Positions 8,443 through 16,417 of a DNA stretch of 64,000 nt are shown here, piece by piece. Under the pieces are notes generated by a model. That model was not told where the DNA came from. It saw only the letters and a list, made by a program, of their open reading frames with translations, and did not search any database. How positions within the stretch are numbered: position 1 is the first letter of the stretch; each line of letters starts with the position of its first letter. Source of the DNA: Caballeronia glathei (GTDB lineage Bacteria > Pseudomonadota > Gammaproteobacteria > Burkholderiales > Burkholderiaceae); the NCBI RefSeq assembly GCF_000698595.1, contig NZ_JFHC01000037.1:17982-81981 (forward strand), given 5' to 3'. A program made the position numbers and the translations under genes.

Positions 8443-9627
8443 ATGGACGACATTCAAATGACGAAATCCGGAACTCATCGCTTCCTGCGGCAGGACAGGC
8501 TGGTGTGGGGCGATCCCGCCGATGTGGCAGTTTCGAGAGAGCTGGCGCTGCTCGGCAAGCAAAGGGCCTTTGTGATCTGCAACGCGTCGCTGATGGCCAC
8601 GGGCCTGGTCTCCAGGATCGTTTCCCGTCTCGGGCCGCAATGCGTCGGCATCTATGACAAATGCGTCGCGCACTCGCCCCGCAAGGATGTGCTGGCGGCA
8701 AGCAGGGCGGCCAGAATGGCCGGTGCCGATATCATCGTTGCAATCGGCGGCGGCTCGGTCATCGACACATCGAAAGTGGTTCTGGCGTGTCTTTGGTTGA
8801 ACCTCGAAACCGAGCAGGACATGGACAACCTGCGCGATGGGAATTTCAGTGACCGGCTTCTTGCAGTAGGGGATCCCATCCGGATGGTCGCGGTGCCCAC
8901 TACGTTGTCCGGGGCTGAATTTTCGACGATCGCCGGCATCACGAACGCGCAGCGGGGTACGAAGGAGGTACTCCAGCATCCGGACTACGTGCCGTCCATC
9001 GTCGTTATCGATCCTGCAGCAACGCGATTCACGCCGCCAGAGCTTTTCAGCTCAAGCGGAATTCGTGCCGTCGACCACTGTGTGGAAGCGATCTGTTCCA
9101 CCGCTCGAACGCCGTATGCGGATGCCGTCACAGGCAAGGCGCTCGAAATGTTGTCGCGCCATCTCGTGGCGGCCACAACGGACAGCGCCAATTTCGACAG
9201 CCGTCTCGAATGTCAGATGGCTGCGTGGCTGGCCACGTCGGGATTGGCCTCAGGCGTTCCCATCGGCTTGAGTCACGTCATCGGGCGCGTGCTCGGCGGG
9301 GCTCATCACGTTCCTCATGGCGTGACCTCCTGCGTCATGCTGGCACCCGTTCTTCGATGGAACGAATCCGCCGACGATGGACGCCAGGCGATTGTCGCGA
9401 AGTTGCTCGGGGCCGATCCCGGACAATCGGCGGCGGATGCCGTTGCATCCCTGATCGCGCGGCTGGAGTTGCCGGCTCGCCTGCGCGATGTCGGGGTCGA
9501 GCGCCGGGACTTTGCGGGTATCGCCGAAAAGGCGTTGCACATGACGTCGCTGCCGGGCTGCAACGGTAACCCGCGCACGGCGAACAGTCTTCGGGATATC
9601 GAGCAGATACTTGAACTCGCGTACTGA
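8443..9627 (+). CDS. Iron-containing alcohol dehydrogenase
   Basis: A 394-residue group III (iron-activated) dehydrogenase. The N-terminal NAD-binding motif is IIVAIGGGSVIDTSKV, and the metal site is seen in AVDHCVEAI and the C-terminal GLSHVIGRVLGGAHHVPHG. Members reduce aldehydes or ketones, or act as maleylacetate reductases at the end of aromatic pathways; the substrate cannot be fixed here. It starts at an ATG at 8443 without a strong ribosome site; an ATG at 8458 is an alternative. Together with the divergent Asp-type hydrolase and the nearby cupin dioxygenase it suggests a small catabolic island. Confidence 0.9.
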   Translation: MDDIQMTKSGTHRFLRQDRLVWGDPADVAVSRELALLGKQRAFVICNASLMATGLVSRIVSRLGPQCVGIYDKCVAHSPRKDVLAASRAARMAGADIIVAIGGGSVIDTSKVVLACLWLNLETEQDMDNLRDGNFSDRLLAVGDPIRMVAVPTTLSGAEFSTIAGITNAQRGTKEVLQHPDYVPSIVVIDPAATRFTPPELFSSSGIRAVDHCVEAICSTARTPYADAVTGKALEMLSRHLVAATTDSANFDSRLECQMAAWLATSGLASGVPIGLSHVIGRVLGGAHHVPHGVTSCVMLAPVLRWNESADDGRQAIVAKLLGADPGQSAADAVASLIARLELPARLRDVGVERRDFAGIAEKALHMTSLPGCNGNPRTANSLRDIEQILELAY

Positions 9628-9995
9628 TCGAAGCGGAGAACGGAGAGGCCCTCGATCCTGATCGACCTTGTCCGGCACCTTCGTTCGTTTGCACGGGAAA
9701 CACGCTGACCAAGGGAAAGCGTCGCATCGCGCTCGGCACGCAGAAAAGCCGAATCCCCTGCAGTCATGCGACACGCGTGTTTCGAATTACGAGCGCAACG
9801 GCTGGCAATTTGCCGGAGTCGAATCCAGCTGCATTGGCGAGACGCCAGTTGTCGACCGCCGGTATGTCATCCGTGCGTAGAGCGCCCCACCCTTCTCACG
9901 GTCAGGCATGACCGGCGGTGTCCGGGCGAACCCTGGCGATCGTCCGCTCAAGCCTCCCTGCGCACGACAGCACACGACAAGACAACATCATCGGC
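9628..9995. other. Intergenic stretch, nothing recognised
   Basis: About 370 bases between two converging genes. Short reading frames are present but none has a ribosome site plus a family-like sequence. No clear stem with a T-run was seen. Confidence 0.5.
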
Positions 9996-10751
9996 TCACA
10001 TCATGCCGCCCGTGGTGGCGCCTGTGCCGCCGCCACCGGATGTAGGCGTGGAAGTCGTGGAGAGCGGATGAGTGAGCCCCGCCGCTGACAGCATCGAGAC
10101 GGCGGCCGGATCGGGCATGCCGTTGGCGTCGATGGCGCCTGCTTTCGCCAGCGCGGTGAGATCGCTATCGACGCCTGCCTGCCCGACGACAAACGGTGTC
10201 GTCAGAAACAGCGGCGCCGTCAGCGTGACCGCGTAACCCTGCTGCAGATTCGCGACGACCGCCGATTGCGCAGCCAGCACATCGTTCTGGTTGGCCAGCA
10301 CCTGCTGGAAGCGCAGGTTGCCAGGAAAACCCGCGATCAGGCCGCTCACGGTCGTCCCGAGTTGCGAAGCGAGGTAGACGAGCATCAGCTCGGTCTCGGG
10401 CGTCGTATTGAAGGTGCCGCTGGCAAATGCCAGCGAATGCAGAGTCGTGCCGCCGGAGGTCACGGTGAGGATGCAGGGAAGCGTGGCGTTGAGCGTGACG
10501 CTGTAGTGTCCACCGCCGTCTGACAGGGCGGAGCCCGAACCCTGCGCGCAACTTACGCTGACCGCCGCGCTCGCGAGCGCATTGCCGGTGGCGGCCGTGC
10601 CGGATATGGCGACGTTTGGCGCCGCGTTGGCAGCGCTACAGCCATCGAATCCGATGCAGGCGTTTCCACCGCACGCGACGAGCGTTGCGAGCGACGCCAG
10701 GCAAAGTGTAGCCAACGCCGTACGAACGACGCGCGCATCATTGAGGTTCAT
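9996..10751 (-). CDS. Predicted lipoprotein, carboxypeptidase-regulatory-like
   Basis: A 251-residue exported protein. The N-terminus is a lipoprotein signal with lipobox LVAC (lipidated Cys27). Residues about 45-110 look like a beta-sandwich of the carboxypeptidase-regulatory type (PNVAISGTAATGNALASAAV, then GHYSVTLNA), followed by a helical part, and the C-terminus is a low-complexity Gly/Thr/Ser tail. Such proteins sit in the outer membrane or periplasm; no enzymatic residues are apparent. It is a single-gene unit preceded by a long gene-poor region with a large palindrome. Confidence 0.75.
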   Translation of the reverse strand: MNLNDARVVRTALATLCLASLATLVACGGNACIGFDGCSAANAAPNVAISGTAATGNALASAAVSVSCAQGSGSALSDGGGHYSVTLNATLPCILTVTSGGTTLHSLAFASGTFNTTPETELMLVYLASQLGTTVSGLIAGFPGNLRFQQVLANQNDVLAAQSAVVANLQQGYAVTLTAPLFLTTPFVVGQAGVDSDLTALAKAGAIDANGMPDPAAVSMLSAAGLTHPLSTTSTPTSGGGGTGATTGGMM

Positions 10752-10872
10752 GGCCGTCTGCCGTTGATGGATGAAGACAAGGCGACCCGTGCCACGCCAG
10801 GTGACTGTCGCTGTGTTTTATTTTAGGCCCGATACCCCGAAGCCGCTTGTCGCGCCAACCACATGCGTCGCG

Positions 10873-10913
10873 CTCCGTTATGTTCGACATTACGAATGTC
10901 GAACATAACGGAG
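10873..10913. repeat. Perfect 41-bp palindrome, 19-bp arms
   Basis: The left arm reads CTCCGTTATGTTCGACATT, the spacer is ACG and the right arm is its exact reverse complement. No T-run follows, so it is not a classical terminator. The nested TTCG-N6-CGAA pattern resembles operators of some IclR-type regulators. It lies 122 bases upstream of the lipoprotein start. Confidence 0.85.
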
Positions 10914-11229
10914 GACTTTCGATTGATGCACCCGGACAGTGCGAAGCGGCAATAACGCGATTGCCTGCGCGTTCAAAATCGCCGCAACGCTTCAAGCGAG
11001 CCCGGTAACGCCAGCCTGAAAAAAGATACTGGAAACCGCTCCCGTTTTTTCCTAGAGTGCCTTTTGCTCAGGTAATCTTCCCGATCCCCTGCTGTTTTAA
11101 ATAAGCAAGGGATTGAACAGCGGATATTGGAGAGAAACACGAGCTTTGCTCCGACAACGCAGTGCCCGGTCAGAGGCATAGGGCGTGACCAGACGGAGGT
11201 ATTGGTCGCCATGATCCGTTTCACGCGGA

Positions 11230-11257
11230 GTAATTTCCCTTTGCAACGGGAAATTAC
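11230..11257. repeat. 28-bp near-perfect palindrome
   Basis: The arms GTAATTTCCC and GGGAAATTAC flank an 8-base centre TTTGCAAC that itself contains TTGCAA. It could be an operator for the AraC-type regulator 380 bases downstream or for another gene; there is no direct evidence. Confidence 0.7.
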
Positions 11258-11636
11258 CTCTCTGGAATGACGGTAATTCTGTTCGGCCGAACGTATTGCA
11301 GCGCGAATGCGATTGAGTCACAAAATATTGCCAGTTGCAGCCGGCATTTCATCTGGCTGACGTGAACGCTGCTTAATGAATAGCGTAATACCGGTCGATA
11401 TGCATGCCGGCCGGATGGCTCTCTATTAATCAAGATTTTGAGTTCGCGGCGCGTCTTATCCCTGTGCGCGACAGAGCGACGGACATCGTTGCCGTTCGCG
11501 CATGCCACGACAATCAACCGTCAGGAGCGGAACTCGATTCGATGTGTTTTCTGGTCTGGCGCCACCGGACTTCTTCCAGAGGTTGCGTTGAAGCCGGAGA
11601 TTGTCGTGCCGGTCGGACAAAGGAAGGGGAGGCTCG

Positions 11637-12137
11637 ATGGGCGTCCTTGCAACGGACCCTGCAAAACCGGACGACACCGGATGCGCCATGACTGCTCCCG
11701 GCCGGCGCTGCTTCCTGCGCCTGCTGCTCGCGCAGCCCGAGGTCGCGCCGGGCGACTGGCTTCCTTCCGCTGCCCCGACGCTCGACTGGGTGTATCGACA
11801 GGCCTGCGTAATCATCCAGCAGCATTTGTGCGACTGCTCGCTGACGGTCAACTTCGTCGTGTCGGCGGTACGCTGCTCGAGACCTACCGTCTACCGCGCC
11901 TTCGCCCAGCGCCACCAGACCGTGGCCGGCGTGATCCGCTCGATGCGCCTGCAGCTGGTCTGCACACTGCTCGCCTCGCCCCCGTTCAACGTGCCGATCG
12001 AGACGCTCGCATACCGCTGCGGCTTCGAGGACGTGAGGACGTTCAATCGCAGCTTCCGGCGCGAGTTCGGCACGACCGCGGGTGAGTTTCGCGCCCGTAT
12101 GCTGGGCGTATGGATGAAACGCGGCGTGCCGGATTGA
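11637..12137 (+). CDS. AraC-type DNA-binding regulator, small
   Basis: A 166-residue protein that is little more than a two-helix-turn-helix AraC DNA-binding region (VNFVVSAVRCSRPTVYRAF, then IETLAYRCGFEDVRTFNRSFRREFGTTAGEFR), with a short N-terminal part and no recognisable ligand domain. The start at 11637 has GGGGAGG 4 bases upstream. It is convergent with the toxin-like operon, whose last gene ends 9 bases beyond its stop codon, so it is a candidate regulator of that operon although it does not share its promoter. Confidence 0.8.
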   Translation: MGVLATDPAKPDDTGCAMTAPGRRCFLRLLLAQPEVAPGDWLPSAAPTLDWVYRQACVIIQQHLCDCSLTVNFVVSAVRCSRPTVYRAFAQRHQTVAGVIRSMRLQLVCTLLASPPFNVPIETLAYRCGFEDVRTFNRSFRREFGTTAGEFRARMLGVWMKRGVPD

Positions 12138-12146
12138 AGCGTCGCA

Positions 12147-12746
12147 TCAGATATGAGCCAGCACCCAGCCTTCGGCGAACGGATAGGTGCGCTCTTTCGT
12201 GGGGATGACCACCTTGCCGTAGGCGATGACGGATTCGACGCCCACGGTTTTCGTCGACTTGTCCCGGTAGGAGATGTTGCCGCGCGGTGCATAGACCTTG
12301 GGGTCGAGCCCGTGCTGCCGAAGTTGACGCAGCAGATCCACGGCGAACGGCTCGGGGCTGCTGTTGTCCTGGGTCTGGTGACCGACATCGCACGCCGCCA
12401 CCCAGACCTCCCGCGTTCCCGCGTCCTTGATGCCAAGCGAAACCAGCATGCCCGCGACGTCGCTGCCGTCATAACCATTGAAGGTCCGCGACGATCCATG
12501 GGCGTTGAGCACCAGAATCTGCGCGTTGTCGCCGTAGTCCTTCAGCCGCTTCGAACTTCCGTCCTTGATCTCGTTGACGAGGAGCTGGATCGGCACGGGC
12601 GCGAAGCCCGCGTTGCCCGGTGCGAACTCGCTCCATTGCTTCCACGCGTAGAAGTGCTCGCGCAGAGCCTTGAGACGGGCCGCACGGGATGCGTTCTCGT
12701 CGATATCCTGATTCTTGCCCTTGGGCTTACCGAAAAACATCAGCAT
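12147..12746 (-). CDS. Clan CD (C80/caspase-like) cysteine peptidase candidate
   Basis: A 199-residue protein without a signal peptide. ILVLNAHGSSRTF (His83) and VWVAACDVGHQ (Cys119) form the His-Gly...Ala-Cys dyad pattern of clan CD peptidases (caspases, gingipains, C80 toxin autoprocessing domains). The strands and spacing fit a compact caspase-haemoglobinase fold. It is the last gene of an operon with three helical toxin-like proteins, 35 bases after the third. It may process the toxin components, process something in the target cell, or be a toxin itself. The family call rests on motif reading and could be wrong in detail. Confidence 0.62.
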   Translation of the reverse strand: MLMFFGKPKGKNQDIDENASRAARLKALREHFYAWKQWSEFAPGNAGFAPVPIQLLVNEIKDGSSKRLKDYGDNAQILVLNAHGSSRTFNGYDGSDVAGMLVSLGIKDAGTREVWVAACDVGHQTQDNSSPEPFAVDLLRQLRQHGLDPKVYAPRGNISYRDKSTKTVGVESVIAYGKVVIPTKERTYPFAEGWVLAHI

Positions 12747-12781
12747 GATGATCCTCCGTTGGCTAAGCGGTGAAGCGCCGT

Positions 12782-13579
12782 TCAGGCCGCCTCGGTTTCA
12801 ACGACGTTGAGCAGTGTCAGGATGGTGTTGAGGCAGACCTGGGCCGACGTGGTGACCGCGAGGCTCGCCAGGTTTTCCTGGCTGCTCAGGTATCCCTTCA
12901 GGAATTCAAGCTTGTTCGCCACGCCCTGGATGCCGGCGGCCAGCTGTTTCAGGATGTCCGAGAGGCCAACGCAGATGTCGTAGCTGCGGATGTGGCCGGA
13001 CGCTTCGCGCTGCGCATCGCCTATCTGGCGCAGCGTGTCTTCCAGAGCCGCCTCGGTGGACTTGCCGTGCTGGATGGCGGACACCAGTTCATCGATGGCT
13101 TTTGCCGGCAGAAAAAGCCAGGTCCAGACCGAACGGTCTTTCAGTTCGCGCGCCTTGGCATCGAGTTCCAGACGGCGCTGCTCCAGAACCTTCAGGCGCG
13201 CGCGGGCATCCATCGCCACCGCGCTGAGCCGGGCCGCATCCTCGCCCATGATCGCCCGCCGGCTGGCGACCTTGCCGCTGGCCTCGCGGATGTCACCCAT
13301 GAGGGCCTCGACTTCGCCGCTCATGCCGCTCGCGTATGCACTCAGTTGCTGCGTCATGTCGGGACCGCCCACCGTCGCGAGCAGCAGGGCCCTGGCCGTG
13401 CTTTCCTTGGCGGCGCTCACGTGCCGCTGGATGCGCGCCTGCATCTCCAGCAGGCCGGCGGCGCCGGCAGGCAGCTGGGCGATGTGCTGCTTGGCGTCCC
13501 TGATTGCATCGGACGAGTCGGGCAAGGTGCCGGCCTCGACGACGATTTCGTCGAGCCGCTGTTTCATGCTCTGCCACAT
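12782..13579 (-). CDS. Alpha-helical pore-forming toxin component, short
   Basis: A 265-residue, almost entirely helical protein with long heptad-like stretches (residues about 20-145 and 165-250). Near the middle is a short aromatic/hydrophobic patch, SVWTWLFLPAK (150-160), in the place where ClyA/XaxB/Hbl-type proteins carry their head domain or tongue. There is no signal peptide. It resembles the smaller subunits of two- and three-part alpha pore-forming toxins (XaxB or AhlA/C-like roles). It lies third in the four-gene operon, 37 bases after the second component. Confidence 0.62.
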   Translation of the reverse strand: MWQSMKQRLDEIVVEAGTLPDSSDAIRDAKQHIAQLPAGAAGLLEMQARIQRHVSAAKESTARALLLATVGGPDMTQQLSAYASGMSGEVEALMGDIREASGKVASRRAIMGEDAARLSAVAMDARARLKVLEQRRLELDAKARELKDRSVWTWLFLPAKAIDELVSAIQHGKSTEAALEDTLRQIGDAQREASGHIRSYDICVGLSDILKQLAAGIQGVANKLEFLKGYLSSQENLASLAVTTSAQVCLNTILTLLNVVETEAA

Positions 13580-13616
13580 TCTGGTTTCCTCCGCTTGGGG
13601 TAGGTCGGATCGGGGT

Positions 13617-14750
13617 TCAGGCTGCGCGCCGTGCTGCTTCTTCCTGCTTCTGGGCTTCCTGCACGACCATGTCGCCCACGCGCTGCCCGGTGTCCTGACG
13701 CCGCTGCGGCGCAGTCATCTGACCTTTGATGATGTCCACGTCGCGCAGGATGGGAGCCACCGATTTCTCGGCCGCGGCGAGGAAGATCTGACGCAGCATC
13801 GCGTTGTCCGACTTGCCCTTGTCGAGATTGCCGTACAGGGATTCGAGGTGATCGCCCATGAAGCCCCAGGCATTGGCCATGGACTGGGCGCTTTCCTGGG
13901 CCTGTCCGGCGCTGCCTGCGAGGTTGCCGAAGCCGTTCATCATGCCGTTGACCAGCGTGACTTCGGCGCTCAGCTTGGCCTGCCGGGTCAGCAGGTCGCT
14001 CTTCATGTTGAGCAGCCCTCCCAGTGCGATGGATGAGCCCGCGGCCGCCGCCGCGCCGACGCCGATCACGGCGCCACCCGCCACACACAGCGCCACCGCC
14101 GCGCCGCCTGTCACCAGTGAGGTGAATGCGCCCACCACGAACATGATGCCGCCGGCTATCACGGCCAGCCCGCCCAGGGCGATGCCCACGGCGACGCCGG
14201 CGATCTTTCCGTCGATCGATGACAACTGCCCGTTGATTTCGGCCAGCACCCCCTTGTCGCCTTGCAACAGGCCATTCAGCTCGGTAGCGAGACCGCTGAA
14301 GGCGGCCTGGTCGTTCGCCAGACCGGTGCGCAGCGATTCCAGTGACGTGCGAATGGACACCGAATGGTTCTTGAACTCGGCCACGCGCTCCTGCAGCAGG
14401 CGGATGGACGTCTTGGCGTCTTCACGGGACTGAAGGCTCGCCAGCGCATCGCCCACCGCGCGTTGCAGAAGGAAATACTCTTCGATGCTCGTGATCGTCG
14501 TGATGATCTTGGGCTGGATGGTGTCCAGGTAGGTCCTCGCATGGGTCTTGGCCGTGTCGAGCGCCTTGTTCGCGCGGACCTTGCAATCCTGCAGCTTCTC
14601 GAACCCCTCGAAACTGACCGCTTGCTGCGCTTCCACGCTCAGGCAATGCGCCTGCAGAATCAGGCCGGCGGCGGATTGCGCCTTGACCTTCTCCCGCTGC
14701 ACGTCGATGCTGGCTTCCAGCGACTCGGGTACGGCTGCCGTGTTGGTCAT
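13617..14750 (-). CDS. Alpha-helical pore-forming toxin component, HBL/NHE-like
   Basis: A 377-residue protein with the architecture of Bacillus HBL/NHE and XaxA-type toxins: long helices (about 10-180), then a 65-residue hydrophobic hairpin rich in Gly, Ala and Val (about 183-247, such as VAVGIALGGLAVIAGGIMF and AVALCVAGGAVIGVGAAAA), then further long helices (250-370). The hairpin is long enough for two membrane helices, so this is the likely membrane-inserting subunit. There is no signal peptide. Its ATG overlaps the stop codon of the preceding gene (ATGA), implying coupled translation at matched amounts. Confidence 0.75.
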   Translation of the reverse strand: MTNTAAVPESLEASIDVQREKVKAQSAAGLILQAHCLSVEAQQAVSFEGFEKLQDCKVRANKALDTAKTHARTYLDTIQPKIITTITSIEEYFLLQRAVGDALASLQSREDAKTSIRLLQERVAEFKNHSVSIRTSLESLRTGLANDQAAFSGLATELNGLLQGDKGVLAEINGQLSSIDGKIAGVAVGIALGGLAVIAGGIMFVVGAFTSLVTGGAAVALCVAGGAVIGVGAAAAAGSSIALGGLLNMKSDLLTRQAKLSAEVTLVNGMMNGFGNLAGSAGQAQESAQSMANAWGFMGDHLESLYGNLDKGKSDNAMLRQIFLAAAEKSVAPILRDVDIIKGQMTAPQRRQDTGQRVGDMVVQEAQKQEEAARRAA

Positions 14751-15916
14751 GAGTTCTCTCCTGGTTGATCGATCGGAACGACGTTCTCGACGCGGCCGAG
14801 CTGCGGGATGGCCGCTGCGCCTCCGGTGAAGGAATCCTTGATCCAGTTGATACGCCGGCCCAGTTGTTCCCAGCTGGCATCGAAACCCGGTGCGCCTGGC
14901 GTGCCGAGCTCATCGCAAGCCTTGACGAGCGTCCGCCAGGCCTCGGCCACGCCGGCTGTTGTCGCGCGCAGCTGGGTCACGGCGTTCAGGTAGTCGAGTC
15001 CCTGCTGCTTGATCAGGACGGCAACGCCGAGCGTGGCGCGCAGCGTGCAGAGTTCGCAGTAGAGCGTCTGCAGCCGCGCAGCGTGGCGGTTGAGGTCGCT
15101 GCCGGCGGCCAGCACGGCGGACGTCTCGTCCGAGATCTCGCCGATCGTCTCACCCGGGAAGGGCTCGTCGGGCTTCTTGAGCGTGTGCCTGTTCGGCTTG
15201 CCCGGCTTCTCCGTCTTGTCGCCGTCGCCCTCGCCTTCGGGCTTTTCCTTTTCCTTCGGTTTCTCGCTGTCGTCGCCGCCCGCGCCGAAGAGGGAAAATA
15301 TCCAGGTCACGATCTTCTTGACCTGAACGCCGATCTTGCGCCCCGACTTGACGGTTTGCTCCACGGCATCGGTCATGTTCTTGCTGACGGCCGCGATGTC
15401 CGTTTCGAGGACCGCGAACTGGCCGCGCTCTTCGTCGAGCAACTGCTTGACGTGCTCGTCGATGACCCGGGCCATTGCACCGACCGACGGCCGCACCGCC
15501 TGGAGTTCCCGGTCGACCAGCCGGCCTGTTTCGGTGGCGCTCGCGAGGGCTTCCTCGAAGGCGCTCAGCAGCGCGCCCCGGACTTCCTGGACGGTGTCCC
15601 GATCGAGTCCGCTGCTGAATTCCTTGCGCACCGACAATACGATCGCCGTGCAATTCTCGAGCGTGGTAACCACGCGAATCGTCTCGGGAATCAGGCGGTC
15701 GAGGTAGTGGGTCACGTGCTGGCGGAGATCGGCCTGGCTGGCCTGAAGCTCTGTCGACAACACCGTATCGGCCACGAACCGGCTGAGGTCGGTTTGCCGC
15801 TGCACGACCAGCGACCGCACCTGACCCACGTACGCAGCACCAGCCAGATCCTCGACAGCGATGATCAGGGGCAGTGCGCTGATACCGGTGTTGCTGGGAA
15901 TATTGGAAATATTCAC
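14747..15916 (-). CDS. Alpha-helical pore-forming toxin component with charged head
   Basis: A 389-residue, largely helical protein, first in the operon. Where relatives carry a hydrophobic head it has a short hydrophobic segment, KIVTWIFSLFGAG (201-213), followed by a Lys/Glu/Pro/Gly-rich linker (about 214-258). Helices resume to about 370. This suits the hydrophilic-head or receptor-binding subunit of a tripartite alpha pore-forming toxin. It begins with GTG at 15916, with GGAG upstream. There is no signal peptide, so release would need lysis or a dedicated route. Similarity is inferred from fold pattern and context rather than a strong motif. Confidence 0.65.
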   Translation of the reverse strand: MNISNIPSNTGISALPLIIAVEDLAGAAYVGQVRSLVVQRQTDLSRFVADTVLSTELQASQADLRQHVTHYLDRLIPETIRVVTTLENCTAIVLSVRKEFSSGLDRDTVQEVRGALLSAFEEALASATETGRLVDRELQAVRPSVGAMARVIDEHVKQLLDEERGQFAVLETDIAAVSKNMTDAVEQTVKSGRKIGVQVKKIVTWIFSLFGAGGDDSEKPKEKEKPEGEGDGDKTEKPGKPNRHTLKKPDEPFPGETIGEISDETSAVLAAGSDLNRHAARLQTLYCELCTLRATLGVAVLIKQQGLDYLNAVTQLRATTAGVAEAWRTLVKACDELGTPGAPGFDASWEQLGRRINWIKDSFTGGAAAIPQLGRVENVVPIDQPGENS

Positions 15917-16417
15917 CGTGGTTTCTCCGGTTGATTGAGGACGGGCTCATTCTTTGCGCTTCCCCTACGCTCGCGTAGGTCCTGGTATCTCAATTACGGA
16001 CAATTCGTCTCATCAAAACGCAGCGCCGCATCGCGCGCCGGAGTATTCGCAGAAAAATCAATGATGTGGAGCGTTCGGCGCCGCTTGATATGGCGCCTCG
16101 GTTCGGCAGAAGCGAGATCCGGGTGGGGTGACGAGCCGGTTGATGGTCGGCTCAAGTGAGCGTCCGTTCAGGCCGATGACGTACGTCGGCCAGTGCCGTC
16201 ATTCAGCGAAGGGAACGTTGGGAGGGAGGTTCGGCCGGCGCGCCGCGATCGGCGCAGACGGGCGCAGACGGGCGCAGAGGGACGCCGCCCGAGCCTGGCG
16301 GTGTCCAGGGTCTTGCCGAACAGCGCGCCGCCCTTCCCGCAGCAAGGCGTTCGCGGGAATCATGTGCATTCACCGGCGTGACGCCCGCACATGCGAGCGG
16401 CCGGAAAAGACGTCGCG
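15917..16417. promoter_or_regulatory. Upstream region of the toxin operon
   Basis: About 500 bases without a convincing gene. CCTACGC-TC-GCGTAGG at 15964-15979 is a perfect inverted repeat about 50 bases upstream of the operon start and a candidate operator or leader hairpin. Three 10-bp tandem repeats lie at 16251-16280. Confidence 0.5.
16251..16280. repeat. Three tandem 10-bp repeats (GGCGCAGACG)
   Basis: The unit GGCGCAGACG occurs twice, followed by a third copy with one change (GGCGCAGAGG). It is in non-coding DNA between the OsmC gene and the toxin operon and could vary in copy number. Confidence 0.8.

Larger units (their letters stand above)
10752..11636. other. Gene-poor region of lower GC with palindromes
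   Basis: About 885 bases with no convincing coding sequence and visibly more A+T than the neighbouring genes. It contains two striking inverted repeats (10873-10913 and 11230-11257) and should hold the promoters of the leftward lipoprotein and the rightward AraC-type gene. It may be a remnant of an insertion or a complex control region. Confidence 0.5.

Noticed and set aside
9668..9880. Short frames between the alcohol dehydrogenase and lipoprotein genes
   Set aside because: No ribosome site, no family-like sequence and mixed codon use.
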